From the NCBI GenBank assembly GCA_013112535.1, contig JABFGI010000007.1, forward strand, positions 107,592 to 170,361: a stretch of DNA of 62,770 nucleotides, written 5' to 3'. Shown piece by piece: positions 35,343 through 44,433 of this stretch. The notes beneath the pieces are model-generated. The model worked only from the letters and a program-made list of their open reading frames with translations, searched no databases and had not been told where the DNA came from. Every line of letters begins with the position of its first letter. Position 1 is the first letter of the stretch. The stretch comes from Pseudomonadota bacterium (GTDB taxonomy: Bacteria; Pseudomonadota; Gammaproteobacteria; Eutrophobiales; Eutrophobiaceae). The position numbers were made by a program, and so were the translations under genes.

Positions 35343-36455
35343 TTACCAGCCATCAAATAATCCACCATCCGCGAAATCCCATATTAGATAAGCATACCCA
35401 CGATAGTCATATCGCTCTGTATCATTTAAAGGAATTTCTGCACCAAGGTTAAGCATAATGTGGCCGCGTTTATTTAAGCCTATTTGTGTTTGAGGTATTA
35501 AACTTAATTGTGCAAATGACTTTCTGCTGGAACCGGCGCCTCTATCAATAGGAAATGAGGCAACTAATTCGAGACCAGGTTTGAAACTACGAGGCCAGAG
35601 GCTCGGAGACCAATGAACAACACTCGATAGCTCTACATTACCCTCACTAAATTTATCCAATGGTAAAGTAGAACGAGCTGTGCCTTGCATCGTTAATGTT
35701 TTGGTTAATCGCTTTGCTACTGCGATATAGGGAATTACTTCATCAGATGCTGCTCTTTCTTCTGTTTTTATTGCCAATAGTGTACCGACTGATGCTATGA
35801 ATTGCTGAGATACATTTTCGTAGATGACTTGTTTTATACCCGGTTCTATTTGATCAAAATTTCCGTGTCCATTATCAATACCGTCATCAATACTGTGACT
35901 TAATTCAAGCGAGAGCTGAGTGTTTTTAAAAATACGTTTTTCTATTTCGAGTACATTACGAACCTGATTTCTGTTTTTGTTATTAATATTATCTTGAAAT
36001 CGTAATTTCCATACGACTTCATCTTCCGGGAATGCTTTTTTTGTACGGATAGGTAATACAAAATTCATATCTCCTGATGGATAGCCGTGATCTCCTGCTA
36101 ATGTTTTTATATAACTAATTACTTTCTTTATCTGTAGATCACTTAAAATTTCTTTGAAGGCCGGCATGATTTTAGAGAAGCCTTTAGCTGCACCTCCTTC
36201 TTTAACAACTAAAAACCAGTCTTTTGATGGTTCTCGACTACTAAATAGTGGATCAGTAAAGTTTGCTGGAAGTAATCCCAGCTCATTAAACATGGGGTTA
36301 TCTGGATCGGGCTTGCCTATTGAGCCATGACAAGCTGCACAATTATTCTGATAAATTTCTTTTGCTGATATATTTTCTGCAGCATGTGCTAATGAGAATG
36401 CACTAGCGAGAATTACAAGAAAAATTAAATTATAGAAATTATTTTTTTTAAACAT
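35343..36455 (-). CDS. Cytochrome c with C-terminal beta-rich domain
   Basis: A 370-residue exported protein. The signal peptide ends near AHA. The cytochrome c domain has heme motif C-A-A-C-H at about 39-43 and distal Met probably in KIMPAFKEIL near 96-105. About 250 residues of beta-rich sequence follow, ending in an aromatic YLIWDFADGGLFDGW, like an outer-membrane or membrane-associated barrel. The fusion is unusual. It overlaps the upstream cytochrome b gene by 8 bp, so the two products may form one electron-transfer unit. Confidence 0.78.
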   Translation of the reverse strand: MFKKNNFYNLIFLVILASAFSLAHAAENISAKEIYQNNCAACHGSIGKPDPDNPMFNELGLLPANFTDPLFSSREPSKDWFLVVKEGGAAKGFSKIMPAFKEILSDLQIKKVISYIKTLAGDHGYPSGDMNFVLPIRTKKAFPEDEVVWKLRFQDNINNKNRNQVRNVLEIEKRIFKNTQLSLELSHSIDDGIDNGHGNFDQIEPGIKQVIYENVSQQFIASVGTLLAIKTEERAASDEVIPYIAVAKRLTKTLTMQGTARSTLPLDKFSEGNVELSSVVHWSPSLWPRSFKPGLELVASFPIDRGAGSSRKSFAQLSLIPQTQIGLNKRGHIMLNLGAEIPLNDTERYDYRGYAYLIWDFADGGLFDGW

Positions 36456-37221
36456 TGTCGTCCTCTTTTAATTCTGAGTATTCTTTTTGATCTTCAGGCA
36501 AATCATCCAGTATTTTTTCACCGGTAATCATTGCCGAAATCAACCCATTTTTTTCTCTCAATTCACTAACAATGACACCTGCAATATGGATTAGTACGAA
36601 TACGATCAGAATATAAAACCCATAAACATGAACCGTAATAATTGGCTTTCGAAAAGAACGCATCTCTTCATAGGCTTTTTCTACTACATAGGTTTTATCG
36701 CCGGGCTTTAATTCTTTGAGTCTTTCCAGATCACCTTCAGTTACCCATTCAGCGAAATATCCCCCAAATGGAGGAAGGTACAAGTCTGTACCAGCGATGA
36801 TGGTTCCCGTAATAGCCTGAATACTGAGAAGAAGAAAAAACAGACTGATAATGAGTTTGCCAATCGGGTTATGTCCAATATATTGTTGCGGAGTACCTGA
36901 GAATAAACTGGAAGTGTATTTCCTTAATGAAGCGAGAAAGTCTTTACCTACAGGCAGGAACTGATTCCAGCGTGCATAGAAACCTCCAATAAAAGCCCAA
37001 ATAATTCGCCAACAAAGATTGATAGCAAATACATAGCCAATATAAGTATGAATGGTTTTAAGCAGGATTTTGGCATCCCCTTCAATTCCAAGAGACTTCG
37101 CATTGAGAATAAGAATACCAATAATCATCAGGGACAAGACTGATATAGCATTTACCCAATGAAACAGTCTTGTTGTCCGATCCCAGACTTTGAATCGTTG
37201 CAATTTTTTGGTCATACTCAT
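36448..37221 (-). CDS. Cytochrome b561-type membrane protein
   Basis: A 257-residue integral membrane protein of the b561/Ni-Fe hydrogenase cytochrome b type. It begins with FKVWDRTTRLFHWVNAISVLSLM, whose His is a heme ligand, and has further histidines in HTYIGYVFAINLCWRI and VHVYGFYILIVFVLIHIAGV. Four or five hydrophobic spans are visible. The substrate dehydrogenase is not encoded here. Overlaps the following cytochrome c gene, and lies divergent from a membrane LuxR-type regulator that may control the pair. Confidence 0.86.
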   Translation of the reverse strand: MSMTKKLQRFKVWDRTTRLFHWVNAISVLSLMIIGILILNAKSLGIEGDAKILLKTIHTYIGYVFAINLCWRIIWAFIGGFYARWNQFLPVGKDFLASLRKYTSSLFSGTPQQYIGHNPIGKLIISLFFLLLSIQAITGTIIAGTDLYLPPFGGYFAEWVTEGDLERLKELKPGDKTYVVEKAYEEMRSFRKPIITVHVYGFYILIVFVLIHIAGVIVSELREKNGLISAMITGEKILDDLPEDQKEYSELKEDDNV

Positions 37222-37333
37222 AGTCCAATACCAATTTAAATAGTAAAAATAATTATTTTTAAATCCTATTAGGAATATGTGTTTTATTATGGAAATTAAC
37301 CATCCGTCATTTGTGAAGTGTATTTAAATCAAT

Positions 37334-37879
37334 ATGTTAGATATCAATGAACTATTATTCGGAAGTCGTTTTAGATTGTTTCTTCTTGCTGCATTTGGCT
37401 TTATTGGATTTTTAGCGGCAATCGACATTATTGCCGATATTCAGGAGGGCACTAATCTTACGCACATTATCGTGGAGATATTTGTATTCTTCATCGCAAT
37501 CTTTAGTGCTTCTGTCATATCCCTCCGTTTACTAAAAGAGGCAAAAATATCTCGCCAATTGGTAAATGATATAACACTGGAACTTCAGAAGAACAGGAAA
37601 GAAGCACGCGAGTGGCGAAACGAAACTCAAACCTTATTGCAGGGACTCAGCGCATCAATCAATAATCAATTTGAAAGATGGGCTTTAACGCCATCAGAAA
37701 AAGAAATTGGTTTGTTTTTATTGAAGGGTTTAAGTCACAAAGAAATTGCCTATATCCGTAAAGTGAGTGAAGCAACTGCAAGACAACAAGCACGTTCAAT
37801 TTACAAAAAAGCAGGGCTTTCAGGTCGGCATGATTTAGCAGCTTTCTTTCTTGAAGAACTTGCCTTGCCAATTAATTAG
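37334..37879 (+). CDS. Membrane-anchored LuxR-type HTH regulator
   Basis: A 181-residue protein. Two N-terminal membrane spans (about 12-32 and 43-65) precede a coiled linker (72-110) and a C-terminal LuxR-type HTH, LTPSEKEIGLFLLKGLSHKEIAYIRKVSEATARQQARSIYKKAG. No receiver domain is present, so signals may come through the membrane segment. It is divergent from the cytochrome b-c pair across about 110 bp and may regulate them. Direct anchoring of a LuxR HTH in the membrane is uncommon but known. Confidence 0.82.
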   Translation: MLDINELLFGSRFRLFLLAAFGFIGFLAAIDIIADIQEGTNLTHIIVEIFVFFIAIFSASVISLRLLKEAKISRQLVNDITLELQKNRKEAREWRNETQTLLQGLSASINNQFERWALTPSEKEIGLFLLKGLSHKEIAYIRKVSEATARQQARSIYKKAGLSGRHDLAAFFLEELALPIN

Positions 37880-37904
37880 AAGACCGTCTTACCTAAATAT
37901 AAAT

Positions 37905-38010
37905 ATCGTTCTCGGTCTCTGTTCCAGACTCGACTCTACCGATTACGTCCTGTAATCGTACTTTCTGTCTCCATGCAGACGATCTATAGCTACCACTTTC
38001 CTTTATCTAA
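37905..38010. repeat. Dispersed intergenic repeat, copy 2
   Basis: Contains TTCTCGGTCTCTGTTCCAGA...CTCTACCG, a perfect hairpin CGATTAC-gtcct-GTAATCG, and GTCTCCATGCAGAC. The order of blocks matches 29785-29945. The gap of 170 bp before the Sel1 gene has no coding frame. Confidence 0.5.
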
Positions 38011-38050
38011 AATATTTACATGAACGATGTATCACTAATGGCCTATTTTT

Positions 38051-38506
38051 TTACCTGTATTGTTGAGCAAGTTCTTTTGCACGATTGTATTGATTTGGAA
38101 AAAGTTTATGTTCGTCCAATAAACCCTGCATTCTTCTCCTAGCATGCTCATTCTCTTTATCTATAGCAAGTGAATACCACATAGCCGCAATTGTATAGTC
38201 TTGTTGAACATGCTGACCATTTTCATACATAACAGCTAAATTATATTGCGCATCGGCAAAGCCCTGAGTCGCTGACTTTTCAAACCATTCTATTGCTTGC
38301 TGATAATTTCTTTCTGTACCCAGACCTAGATAATATTGAATACCGACATAATTCTGTGCAAGCGCATCACCTTTAGTTGCCAGCTCTACCCACAAAGGCA
38401 ATGATTTATCATATTCACCCTTATCGAAAAGGATTTTTGGATCACTGTTTTCTGCACAAGAAGTTAACAAGAAGATAAAGACAACATCGAAGATAAAAAC
38501 TCTCAT
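38051..38506 (-). CDS. Sel1-repeat lipoprotein
   Basis: A 151-residue protein with a lipoprotein signal (lipobox L-T-S-C at about 14-17, then AENSDPK). Two or three Sel1-type helical repeats follow: A-x-x-Y-V-G-I-Q-Y-Y-L-G-L-G, FEKSATQGFADAQYNLAVMY and MWYSLAIDKENEHARRRM. Such repeats mediate protein-protein contact. The specific partner is unknown. Lies 34 bp after metY on the same strand, possibly by read-through. Confidence 0.82.
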   Translation of the reverse strand: MRVFIFDVVFIFLLTSCAENSDPKILFDKGEYDKSLPLWVELATKGDALAQNYVGIQYYLGLGTERNYQQAIEWFEKSATQGFADAQYNLAVMYENGQHVQQDYTIAAMWYSLAIDKENEHARRRMQGLLDEHKLFPNQYNRAKELAQQYR

Positions 38507-38540
38507 AAGTAGCTGAGTAGCATTTTATCTGAAAACGTCA

Positions 38541-39812
38541 CTAAACTTTAGACAACGCTTGTTCAATGTCGGCAAGTAAATCATCTATATGTTCAATGCC
38601 AACTGAAAGTCTCACCAGATCTTCCGAGACGCCGCTCTTTTCGAGCTCTTCTGGAGAGAGTTGCCTGTGTGTTGTTGTCGCTGGATGACAAGCTAATGAT
38701 TTCGCGTCACCAATATTGACAAGACGTGTAAATAATTCCAATGCGTCAATAAATTTAGCGCCGCCTTCTACACCATCTTTTATACCAAAACTGAGTATGC
38801 TTGCCGCTTTGCCACTGCAATATTTATTTAAAAGATCATAATCGACATGATCTTCAAGACCCGCATACCTGACCCAGTTCACTTTATCCTGGTTAGTAAG
38901 ATATTTGGCAATTTCAATTGCATTTTCGCAATGACGATCCATTCTTAGCGGTAATGTTTCAATTCCCTGTAAGATCATGAAACTATTCATTGGTGATATA
39001 GCGGCTCCCATATTCCTTAATGGAACAACTCTTGCGCGACCTATATAGGCTGCTTCAGCTAATGCCTCAGTATAAACAACACCATGATATGAAGGATCGG
39101 GTTCATTTAATCGTTTAAAACGACTGGCATTATCGGCCCAGGGAAACTTACCCGAGTCCACGATAATTCCACCGATATTTGATCCATGTCCTCCCATATA
39201 TTTTGTTAATGAATGAACAACGATGTCACAACCATGTTCAAATGGTCTACATAAATAAGGCGTCGGCACAGTATTATCAACGATAACAGGAACGCCTTTA
39301 GCATGGGCTAATTCTGCTATTTTTTGTAAATCTGCAACATTGCCTGCCGGATTACCAATCGACTCACAAAACACGGCTTTGGTTTTGTCATCAATTAATG
39401 ATGTTATGCGATCATAATCCGGTGCTTCAATAAAACGCGTTTCAATACCCATTTGCGGAAAGGTATGAGCAAATAAATTATACGTTCCGCCATACAGGCT
39501 ACTGGTCGAAATAATATTGTCACCGGATTCGGTAATAGTCTGTATTGCATAACTGATAGCGGCCATACCGGAAGCTAAAGCAAGAGCACCAATGCCCCCT
39601 TCCATTTCCGCAACACGCTGTTCCAGCACAGCAGTTGTAGGATTCATAATCCGTGTATAAATATTACCTTCGACTTTTAAATCAAATAAATCTGCAGCAT
39701 GTTGAGTATTATCGAATGCATAGGATGTTGTTTGATAAATGGGAACGGCAACTGCTTTAGTTGTTGGTTCAGGAGAATAACCTCCGTGCACAGCAATGGT
39801 TTCAATTTTCAT
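38541..39812 (-). CDS. metY: O-acetylhomoserine sulfhydrylase/aminocarboxypropyltransferase
   Basis: PLP enzyme that makes homocysteine from O-acetylhomoserine and sulfide. Its 423 residues fit the long MetY class better than MetB/MetC. It begins MKIETIAVHGGYSPEPTTKAVAVPIYQTTSYAF. The PLP lysine lies in IVVHSLTKYMGGHGSNIGG near 207, and HPATTTHRQLSPEEL near 380 is conserved. Cys-gamma-synthase family members share the fold, but length and N-terminus favour MetY. Core metabolism gene to the right of the accessory region. Confidence 0.92.
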   Translation of the reverse strand: MKIETIAVHGGYSPEPTTKAVAVPIYQTTSYAFDNTQHAADLFDLKVEGNIYTRIMNPTTAVLEQRVAEMEGGIGALALASGMAAISYAIQTITESGDNIISTSSLYGGTYNLFAHTFPQMGIETRFIEAPDYDRITSLIDDKTKAVFCESIGNPAGNVADLQKIAELAHAKGVPVIVDNTVPTPYLCRPFEHGCDIVVHSLTKYMGGHGSNIGGIIVDSGKFPWADNASRFKRLNEPDPSYHGVVYTEALAEAAYIGRARVVPLRNMGAAISPMNSFMILQGIETLPLRMDRHCENAIEIAKYLTNQDKVNWVRYAGLEDHVDYDLLNKYCSGKAASILSFGIKDGVEGGAKFIDALELFTRLVNIGDAKSLACHPATTTHRQLSPEELEKSGVSEDLVRLSVGIEHIDDLLADIEQALSKV

Positions 39813-39924
39813 ATTATTATTTTGTCCACAGGTTAAAACAGAAATTACGAAATTCTAATCCGACTTCGTTATAAACTTAATTATTGAGTTTTATTAAAAA
39901 CTGTTTAAAAGAATAATATTAAGA

Positions 39925-40293
39925 TTAATTTTTATTCTTTTTATTTTTTTTCTTACCTTTCTTACCTTTCTTACCTTTCTTACCTTTCTTACCTTTTTTA
40001 TTTTTTGACTTTTTATCCTTGTCTTTTTTCTTGTTCTTTTTATCTTTCTTGCCTGATTTTTCAGCTTTTACTTTACTTAATGGTTTTTCCGTTTTTTCTA
40101 CAGGCGTGCCGTTAAATAAGTTATTTGCTGCATTCATTACGTTTGCCGCTCTGCCAGGACTAAATCCTGGCGCTACCTCTAGCACGCTGGCACCACGCTT
40201 TATTAATGCTTCTACAGTGGTAATTCGTTGCGACTTAAGATACTCAACTGTTTTTGGGCCAACGCCATTAATCAATTTTACCGGTGTTGTCAT
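39925..40293 (-). CDS. Helix-hairpin-helix protein with lysine-rich tail
   Basis: About 122 residues. The N-terminal half has a helix-hairpin-helix-like motif, KLINGVGPKTVEYLKSQRI, then ITTVEALIKRGASVLEVAPGFS, as in some DNA- or nucleoid-associated proteins. The C-terminal 50 residues are almost only Lys, Gly and Asn (KKGKKGKKGKK...). The tail is encoded by five copies of a 9-bp unit. I chose the ATG placed 8 nt after GAGGGGG over the one two codons upstream. DNA or RNA binding is inferred from the HhH and the basic tail. Confidence 0.72.
   Translation of the reverse strand: MTTPVKLINGVGPKTVEYLKSQRITTVEALIKRGASVLEVAPGFSPGRAANVMNAANNLFNGTPVEKTEKPLSKVKAEKSGKKDKKNKKKDKDKKSKNKKGKKGKKGKKGKKGKKKNKKNKN
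39952..39996. repeat. Five 9-bp tandem repeats in the HhH gene
   Basis: Unit CTTACCTTT on the plus strand (AAAGGTAAG on the coding strand) repeated exactly five times. It encodes Lys-Gly-Lys triplets in frame. Slippage would alter tail length by three residues without a frameshift. Confidence 0.95.
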
Positions 40294-40384
40294 TTTCATT
40301 TCCCCCTCATGAATTACTATTGTTATCACTCCAAGTATAACATCTGGATAGGCTTAAAATTATTACAACGAATAAAATAATTAT

Positions 40385-41203
40385 CTAATTTTCCATCCGG
40401 ATAATATGTTTTTGATAAGGAATGGAAATATCTGCCGCTAGCAAAGCTGCATAAATATTTTTGTTGATATCGTATTTTAACTGGAAATATTTTTCTGTTG
40501 GGATCCAGTAACGCAGACCTATTTCAATACCAAACTTCGACAACTGTTCAATTCCTACTTGTACCTGAGGATCAGAGACAACACTGTTGTGCTTGTTCAA
40601 TTCACCAAGAATTATTTTCGTGACTTTTTCCGGATCATCCTCATAACTAATTGTTATTAATTGCTCGACAATTAGATTTTTTGAAGAGTTATATATTATT
40701 TCGCCGATAATTCGATTATTAGGAATCGTGATTTGTTCGCCATCTTCATTGCTTAACAATGTATACGCCAGTTTTATTTCTTCGACAATACCGATGACGT
40801 TATTGATACGTATTGTATCGCCAACAACAAAGGGTCGTGTCAGAACTATGGTAAGGCCCGCACCATAATTTGAAATAGGTCCTTGTAATGCCAGCGTACT
40901 GCCAAAGACAACTGCACCCAAGGCTGCGATAAAAGGTGCGATACTTATACCAAATTTACCCAGAGCTATGATAAAAACAAAAGCTAATACTATTGTCTTT
41001 GCCAGTCCAGCAAAGAATCTAGAGAGCGTAATATCCAGACTAAAGCGATCGCATAATTTTAATACCAGAGAAGAAACCCAGCGTGAAACTTGCCAGCCGA
41101 TAATCAGAATGATTAAAGCGGCAAGAAATTGAAAACCGTAGTTAACAGCAATTTCTCTTGCCAGATCTGCAGTCTTTTGTAGTGTTTGAAGTTCTTCTTC
41201 CAT
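40385..41203 (-). CDS. MscS-type mechanosensitive channel
   Basis: About 272 residues. TM1 at about 24-46, TM2 at about 64-86, and the pore-lining TM3 with GAVVFGSTLALQGPISNYGAGL near 94-115, the Gly/Ala-rich helix of MscS. The beta domain includes FVVGDTIRINNVIGIVEEI near 124-142. Expected to release solutes on osmotic downshift. Small-MscS length. The ATG is preceded by GGTGG; GTG codons just upstream at 41212 are alternatives. Confidence 0.92.
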   Translation of the reverse strand: MEEELQTLQKTADLAREIAVNYGFQFLAALIILIIGWQVSRWVSSLVLKLCDRFSLDITLSRFFAGLAKTIVLAFVFIIALGKFGISIAPFIAALGAVVFGSTLALQGPISNYGAGLTIVLTRPFVVGDTIRINNVIGIVEEIKLAYTLLSNEDGEQITIPNNRIIGEIIYNSSKNLIVEQLITISYEDDPEKVTKIILGELNKHNSVVSDPQVQVGIEQLSKFGIEIGLRYWIPTEKYFQLKYDINKNIYAALLAADISIPYQKHIIRMEN

Positions 41204-41228
41204 ACTCACCACCCGTATTTCGTTTTGT

Positions 41229-42236
41229 CTAGAATATCACTACCGATGAACTTTTAAAGCTAATCCATACATTGCTTCCAATAGACAACTCAAGATTTTC
41301 CAGCGCTTTATGCGTGATCATCACCTGAATTTTTTCATTGATATCAACATTAAGAATCACGTTTCCCTGTTCTTCATTCATCCCGGTTATTTTTCCGGAA
41401 AAACTATTCTGCATACTGGAATCAAGCTTTTCTTTCGAAATAACTATTTGTTTAGGATCTATTGCAATTTGTTCTGCCTGTTCAATCCCGTCAGGAATGC
41501 CGATTGATAATTTACCTGTGTTGAAAACAGCATTTTGTATATCAAGAACGCCATTAAAAAGATTCACTAAATGTGCGACAAACACTTTACCACTGACAAC
41601 ACTATAAATATCATTCGCCATAGATTGTGCCTGGATCTGATCATGTGTTGTAAAAATAATAGTTTTATTTAATTGTTTATTTAGTGTTAACACCAATTGT
41701 TCTAAATCATGAATCGATTTTTTATCAAGGTGTGTAAATGGCTCATCCAATATTAAAACTTCAGGATCGAGTACCAAGACCTGCCCTATTGCAACTTTTT
41801 GTGCTTCACCACCTGAAAGTGATCGCGCTGTTCTATCCGATAGTTCAGTAATACCTAAAAGTTGCATTACTTCATTTACTCTCTTTAAACGAGTTTCTTT
41901 ATCAATATGTTTTAGTTTTAAACCGAGTTCAATATTTTTAAATGCGGTTCCTCTCAGAAGATAGGGGCTTTGCTGGACATAACCTACCGTTTTTCTAAAC
42001 CGGCCAATACTCTGGGACTCCAGTAATTCTCCATCGTAGAGAAAGGTTCCTTTTTTCGGCAGATTAAGAAAAGAAAGAATATTTAACAAACTGGTTTTAC
42101 CAGAACCATTTGGACCAACTATGGCAATAATTTTTGACTTTTCTATTTCAATATTAACTTCAGACAAATTAAATTTTGAGCGAGATTCATCACCATAATT
42201 AAAACCAATGTTTTTTAATTGATACAAACTAGTCAT
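41229..42236 (-). CDS. tupC: ABC transporter ATP-binding protein, tungstate/molybdate type
   Basis: A 335-residue ATPase. Walker A GPNGSGKTSLL near 39-49, Q-loop in VGYVQQSPYLL, signature LSGGEAQKVAI near 138, and Walker B VLILDEPFTHLD. The C-terminal 70 residues look like a TOBE/Mop-type oxyanion-binding domain (NSFSGKITGMNEEQGNVILNV). The start overlaps the stop of the fused permease gene by 4 bp (ATGA), so they are coupled. Tungstate is favoured over molybdate by the TupA-like partner. Confidence 0.85.
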   Translation of the reverse strand: MTSLYQLKNIGFNYGDESRSKFNLSEVNIEIEKSKIIAIVGPNGSGKTSLLNILSFLNLPKKGTFLYDGELLESQSIGRFRKTVGYVQQSPYLLRGTAFKNIELGLKLKHIDKETRLKRVNEVMQLLGITELSDRTARSLSGGEAQKVAIGQVLVLDPEVLILDEPFTHLDKKSIHDLEQLVLTLNKQLNKTIIFTTHDQIQAQSMANDIYSVVSGKVFVAHLVNLFNGVLDIQNAVFNTGKLSIGIPDGIEQAEQIAIDPKQIVISKEKLDSSMQNSFSGKITGMNEEQGNVILNVDINEKIQVMITHKALENLELSIGSNVWISFKSSSVVIF

Positions 42237-43776
42237 TTTATTTTTGTTTGAAATTGTTGGAGCATGGCATTAACAATGAATGCCACTAGTAACAGCATAA
42301 AACCAAGTGCCAACGCAAACTCGAATTCACCTTTACTTGTTTCCAGTGCAATAGCGGTAGTCATTGTTCGAGTATATCCATCAATATTACCACCAAGCAT
42401 CATCGCAATGCCGACTTCACCTATAGCGCGTCCAAAACCGGTCACAACCGCAGCGATTAAAGCAAAACGAACTTCACTCATATAAATAATACTACGCTGA
42501 AAATAACTCGCACCTAATGATGTGCAGGTTCTTGCTAATCTGGGATCGGCGCTATTAACTGCAGAAATACACAGATTCCATATAATTGGAACAATTAATA
42601 CACATTGACCAATTACCATTGCTGTTGGTGTATATAATAACCCCAGATCACCAAAAACACCCTGTCGGTTTAATACACCATATAACAATAGTCCGACAAC
42701 AACTGTTGGCAATGCCATTAACGTATTCAAACACGCAGATAAAAAGTCTTTACCTTTAAAATTATTTAAGGCAACAAGTACTCCTAGTGGCAGACTAAAT
42801 AAAACAGCGATCAATACAGCAATTAGTGAAACTTTCAACGATGTCCATACAACAAAAAATAAAGAGCGATCAAAATTTATTATTAAATTAAAAGAAGAGA
42901 CTATTGCGTCAAGGAAAAAACTTTTCCCATGCTCAGCTGTCTCATTTTCTTTAATGACGTTTTCAATTAATAATTCAGGATAAAATAATTGTTCTCCAAA
43001 AAACTTGTAATCGTTAATTAGTTTTTGTACTTTTTCACCGGTAATAAAATCAATGTATTTTTCTGCCAGCTCAAAGTTAGCGTGTTTATGCTTTTCCGGA
43101 TTTACTGCAATAACATGATAGGGATTATGTAAAAACGGGTCGCCTTGAAATTGTATATCCAGATTAATGCGATTTTTAAATGCCAGATAAGTACCGCGAT
43201 CAGTTAGTGTATAAGCCTGCTCTTCATCAGCCAGCAACAATACCAACCCCATACCGATTCCAGCCTTTATATACCCGTCACCTTCTGACTTAAGATTACT
43301 TTTTTTCCATATAGCCAATTCTTTTTTATGTGTTCCTGAATCATCGCCTCTGGAAATAAATTTATTACCTGAATGGATTAAATGACTAAATGCCTCCGGT
43401 AATGATTCTGCCTGTTTAATTCTGGCAGGATCATTCTTTGGCCCTACCACAACAAAATCATTGTGCATAACCGGGTATCGCTTTAAACCATAACCGGATT
43501 CAATAAACTGTTTTTCATCTTCAGGAGCATGTGTTAACACAACATCAACATCGCCTTGTTCACCTAAGCGTAATGCTTGTCCGCTACCAACTGTAATAAC
43601 GTTTATTTTTACGTTGTTATCATTTTCAAAAACCGGATTAATTCTGGACATTAAACCCGAGTTTTCCGTCGTATGTGTTATTGCAAGACGTAGCGTATTC
43701 GTCTCGGCATTGACCAGAGTAAAGAAGAAACACAAGGCGAGAATTATGTTGAGTTTTTGAAATATCCGCATCATTC
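42233..43776 (-). CDS. Fused tungstate-binding protein and permease (TupA-TupB)
   Basis: One frame of about 514 residues joins two normally separate ABC subunits. After an N-terminal signal/anchor, residues about 25-258 form a TupA-type binding protein: AITHTTENSGLM, SGQALRLGEQGDVDVVLTHAPED and VMHNDFVVVGPKNDPA. After a 40-residue linker, about 295-514 is a TupB-type permease with five or six membrane helices and the EAA loop LGASYFQRSIIYMSEVRFAL. I placed the start at the first ATG of the tandem pair; codons up to 43792 are also open. No stop or frameshift separates the parts. The substrate call is inferred. Confidence 0.85.
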
Positions 43777-43863
43777 TTATTATGATAAACATTTAGTGTC
43801 GCTGCTTGACTTAAGTAATAGAGTAATTATGCTTTCAACACGTATGGAAACAATGGTATCCAA

Positions 43864-44313
43864 ATGAAAATAGAATTTGAAACTGATATTAACGGCTATC
43901 AGGAAGCACGTAAATTTAAATTGCTCATTGATTCCATTCTCAAACATGAGAAGCTGGATCATTCATTAAACTCGCTCGCCTCCTCTTTACAGGAACAATT
44001 AAAGGAATTTTTATCCAATCCTGAATTTGCCAATTTTACTGATGGTGGTTCAGAAGATTTATTTACTGCCCGTCATGAAGAATCTGCTGCCCGTGGTTTC
44101 ACAAAATTATTCAGCGGACTATTTGGGCCCAGTAAACGTGAAATAGAGCTAAGCAAACAGCGACAGGAGTTAATTGCACGGTCGGAACATGCCGAACACT
44201 CCGCATTTGAAGCTTTGGCTGAAACTGTAGAAATCGGTCGCGAACGCGACCAACTCAAGGAAAAACTGAAACAACTTGAGGCCGAACTGACAAAAGTCAA
44301 AGAAAACTCATAA
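43864..44313 (+). CDS. Conserved-looking hypothetical with coiled-coil end
   Basis: Function not recognised. The 149 residues start MKIEFETDINGYQEARKFKLL. A central GFTKLFSGLFGPSKREIEL is followed by a long heptad-patterned helix (RQELIARSEHAEHSAFEALAETVEI...LKQLEAELTKVKE), predicted coiled coil. No signal peptide or membrane span. Divergent from the tungstate-type transporter and 120 bp before miaB on the same strand. Confidence 0.65.
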   Translation: MKIEFETDINGYQEARKFKLLIDSILKHEKLDHSLNSLASSLQEQLKEFLSNPEFANFTDGGSEDLFTARHEESAARGFTKLFSGLFGPSKREIELSKQRQELIARSEHAEHSAFEALAETVEIGRERDQLKEKLKQLEAELTKVKENS

Positions 44314-44368
44314 AAGAAAATCTATAATCGCCTTCAAAGCCCCGTTTTTTCTTGATATTTTGCTATTT

Positions 44369-44387
44369 TAGGCTGGAAATCAGCCTA
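44369..44387 (+). promoter_or_regulatory. Hairpin upstream of miaB
   Basis: TAGGCTG-GAAAT-CAGCCTA is a perfect 7-bp stem. A wider CCCG...CGGG pair (44341-44396) may enclose it. Located 46 bp before the miaB ATG; there is no T-run, so it is a leader structure rather than a clear terminator. Confidence 0.45.
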
Positions 44388-44433
44388 TAGAACGGGTAAT
44401 TTATCCAACCTTTTTCACAATCGACATATTTTA

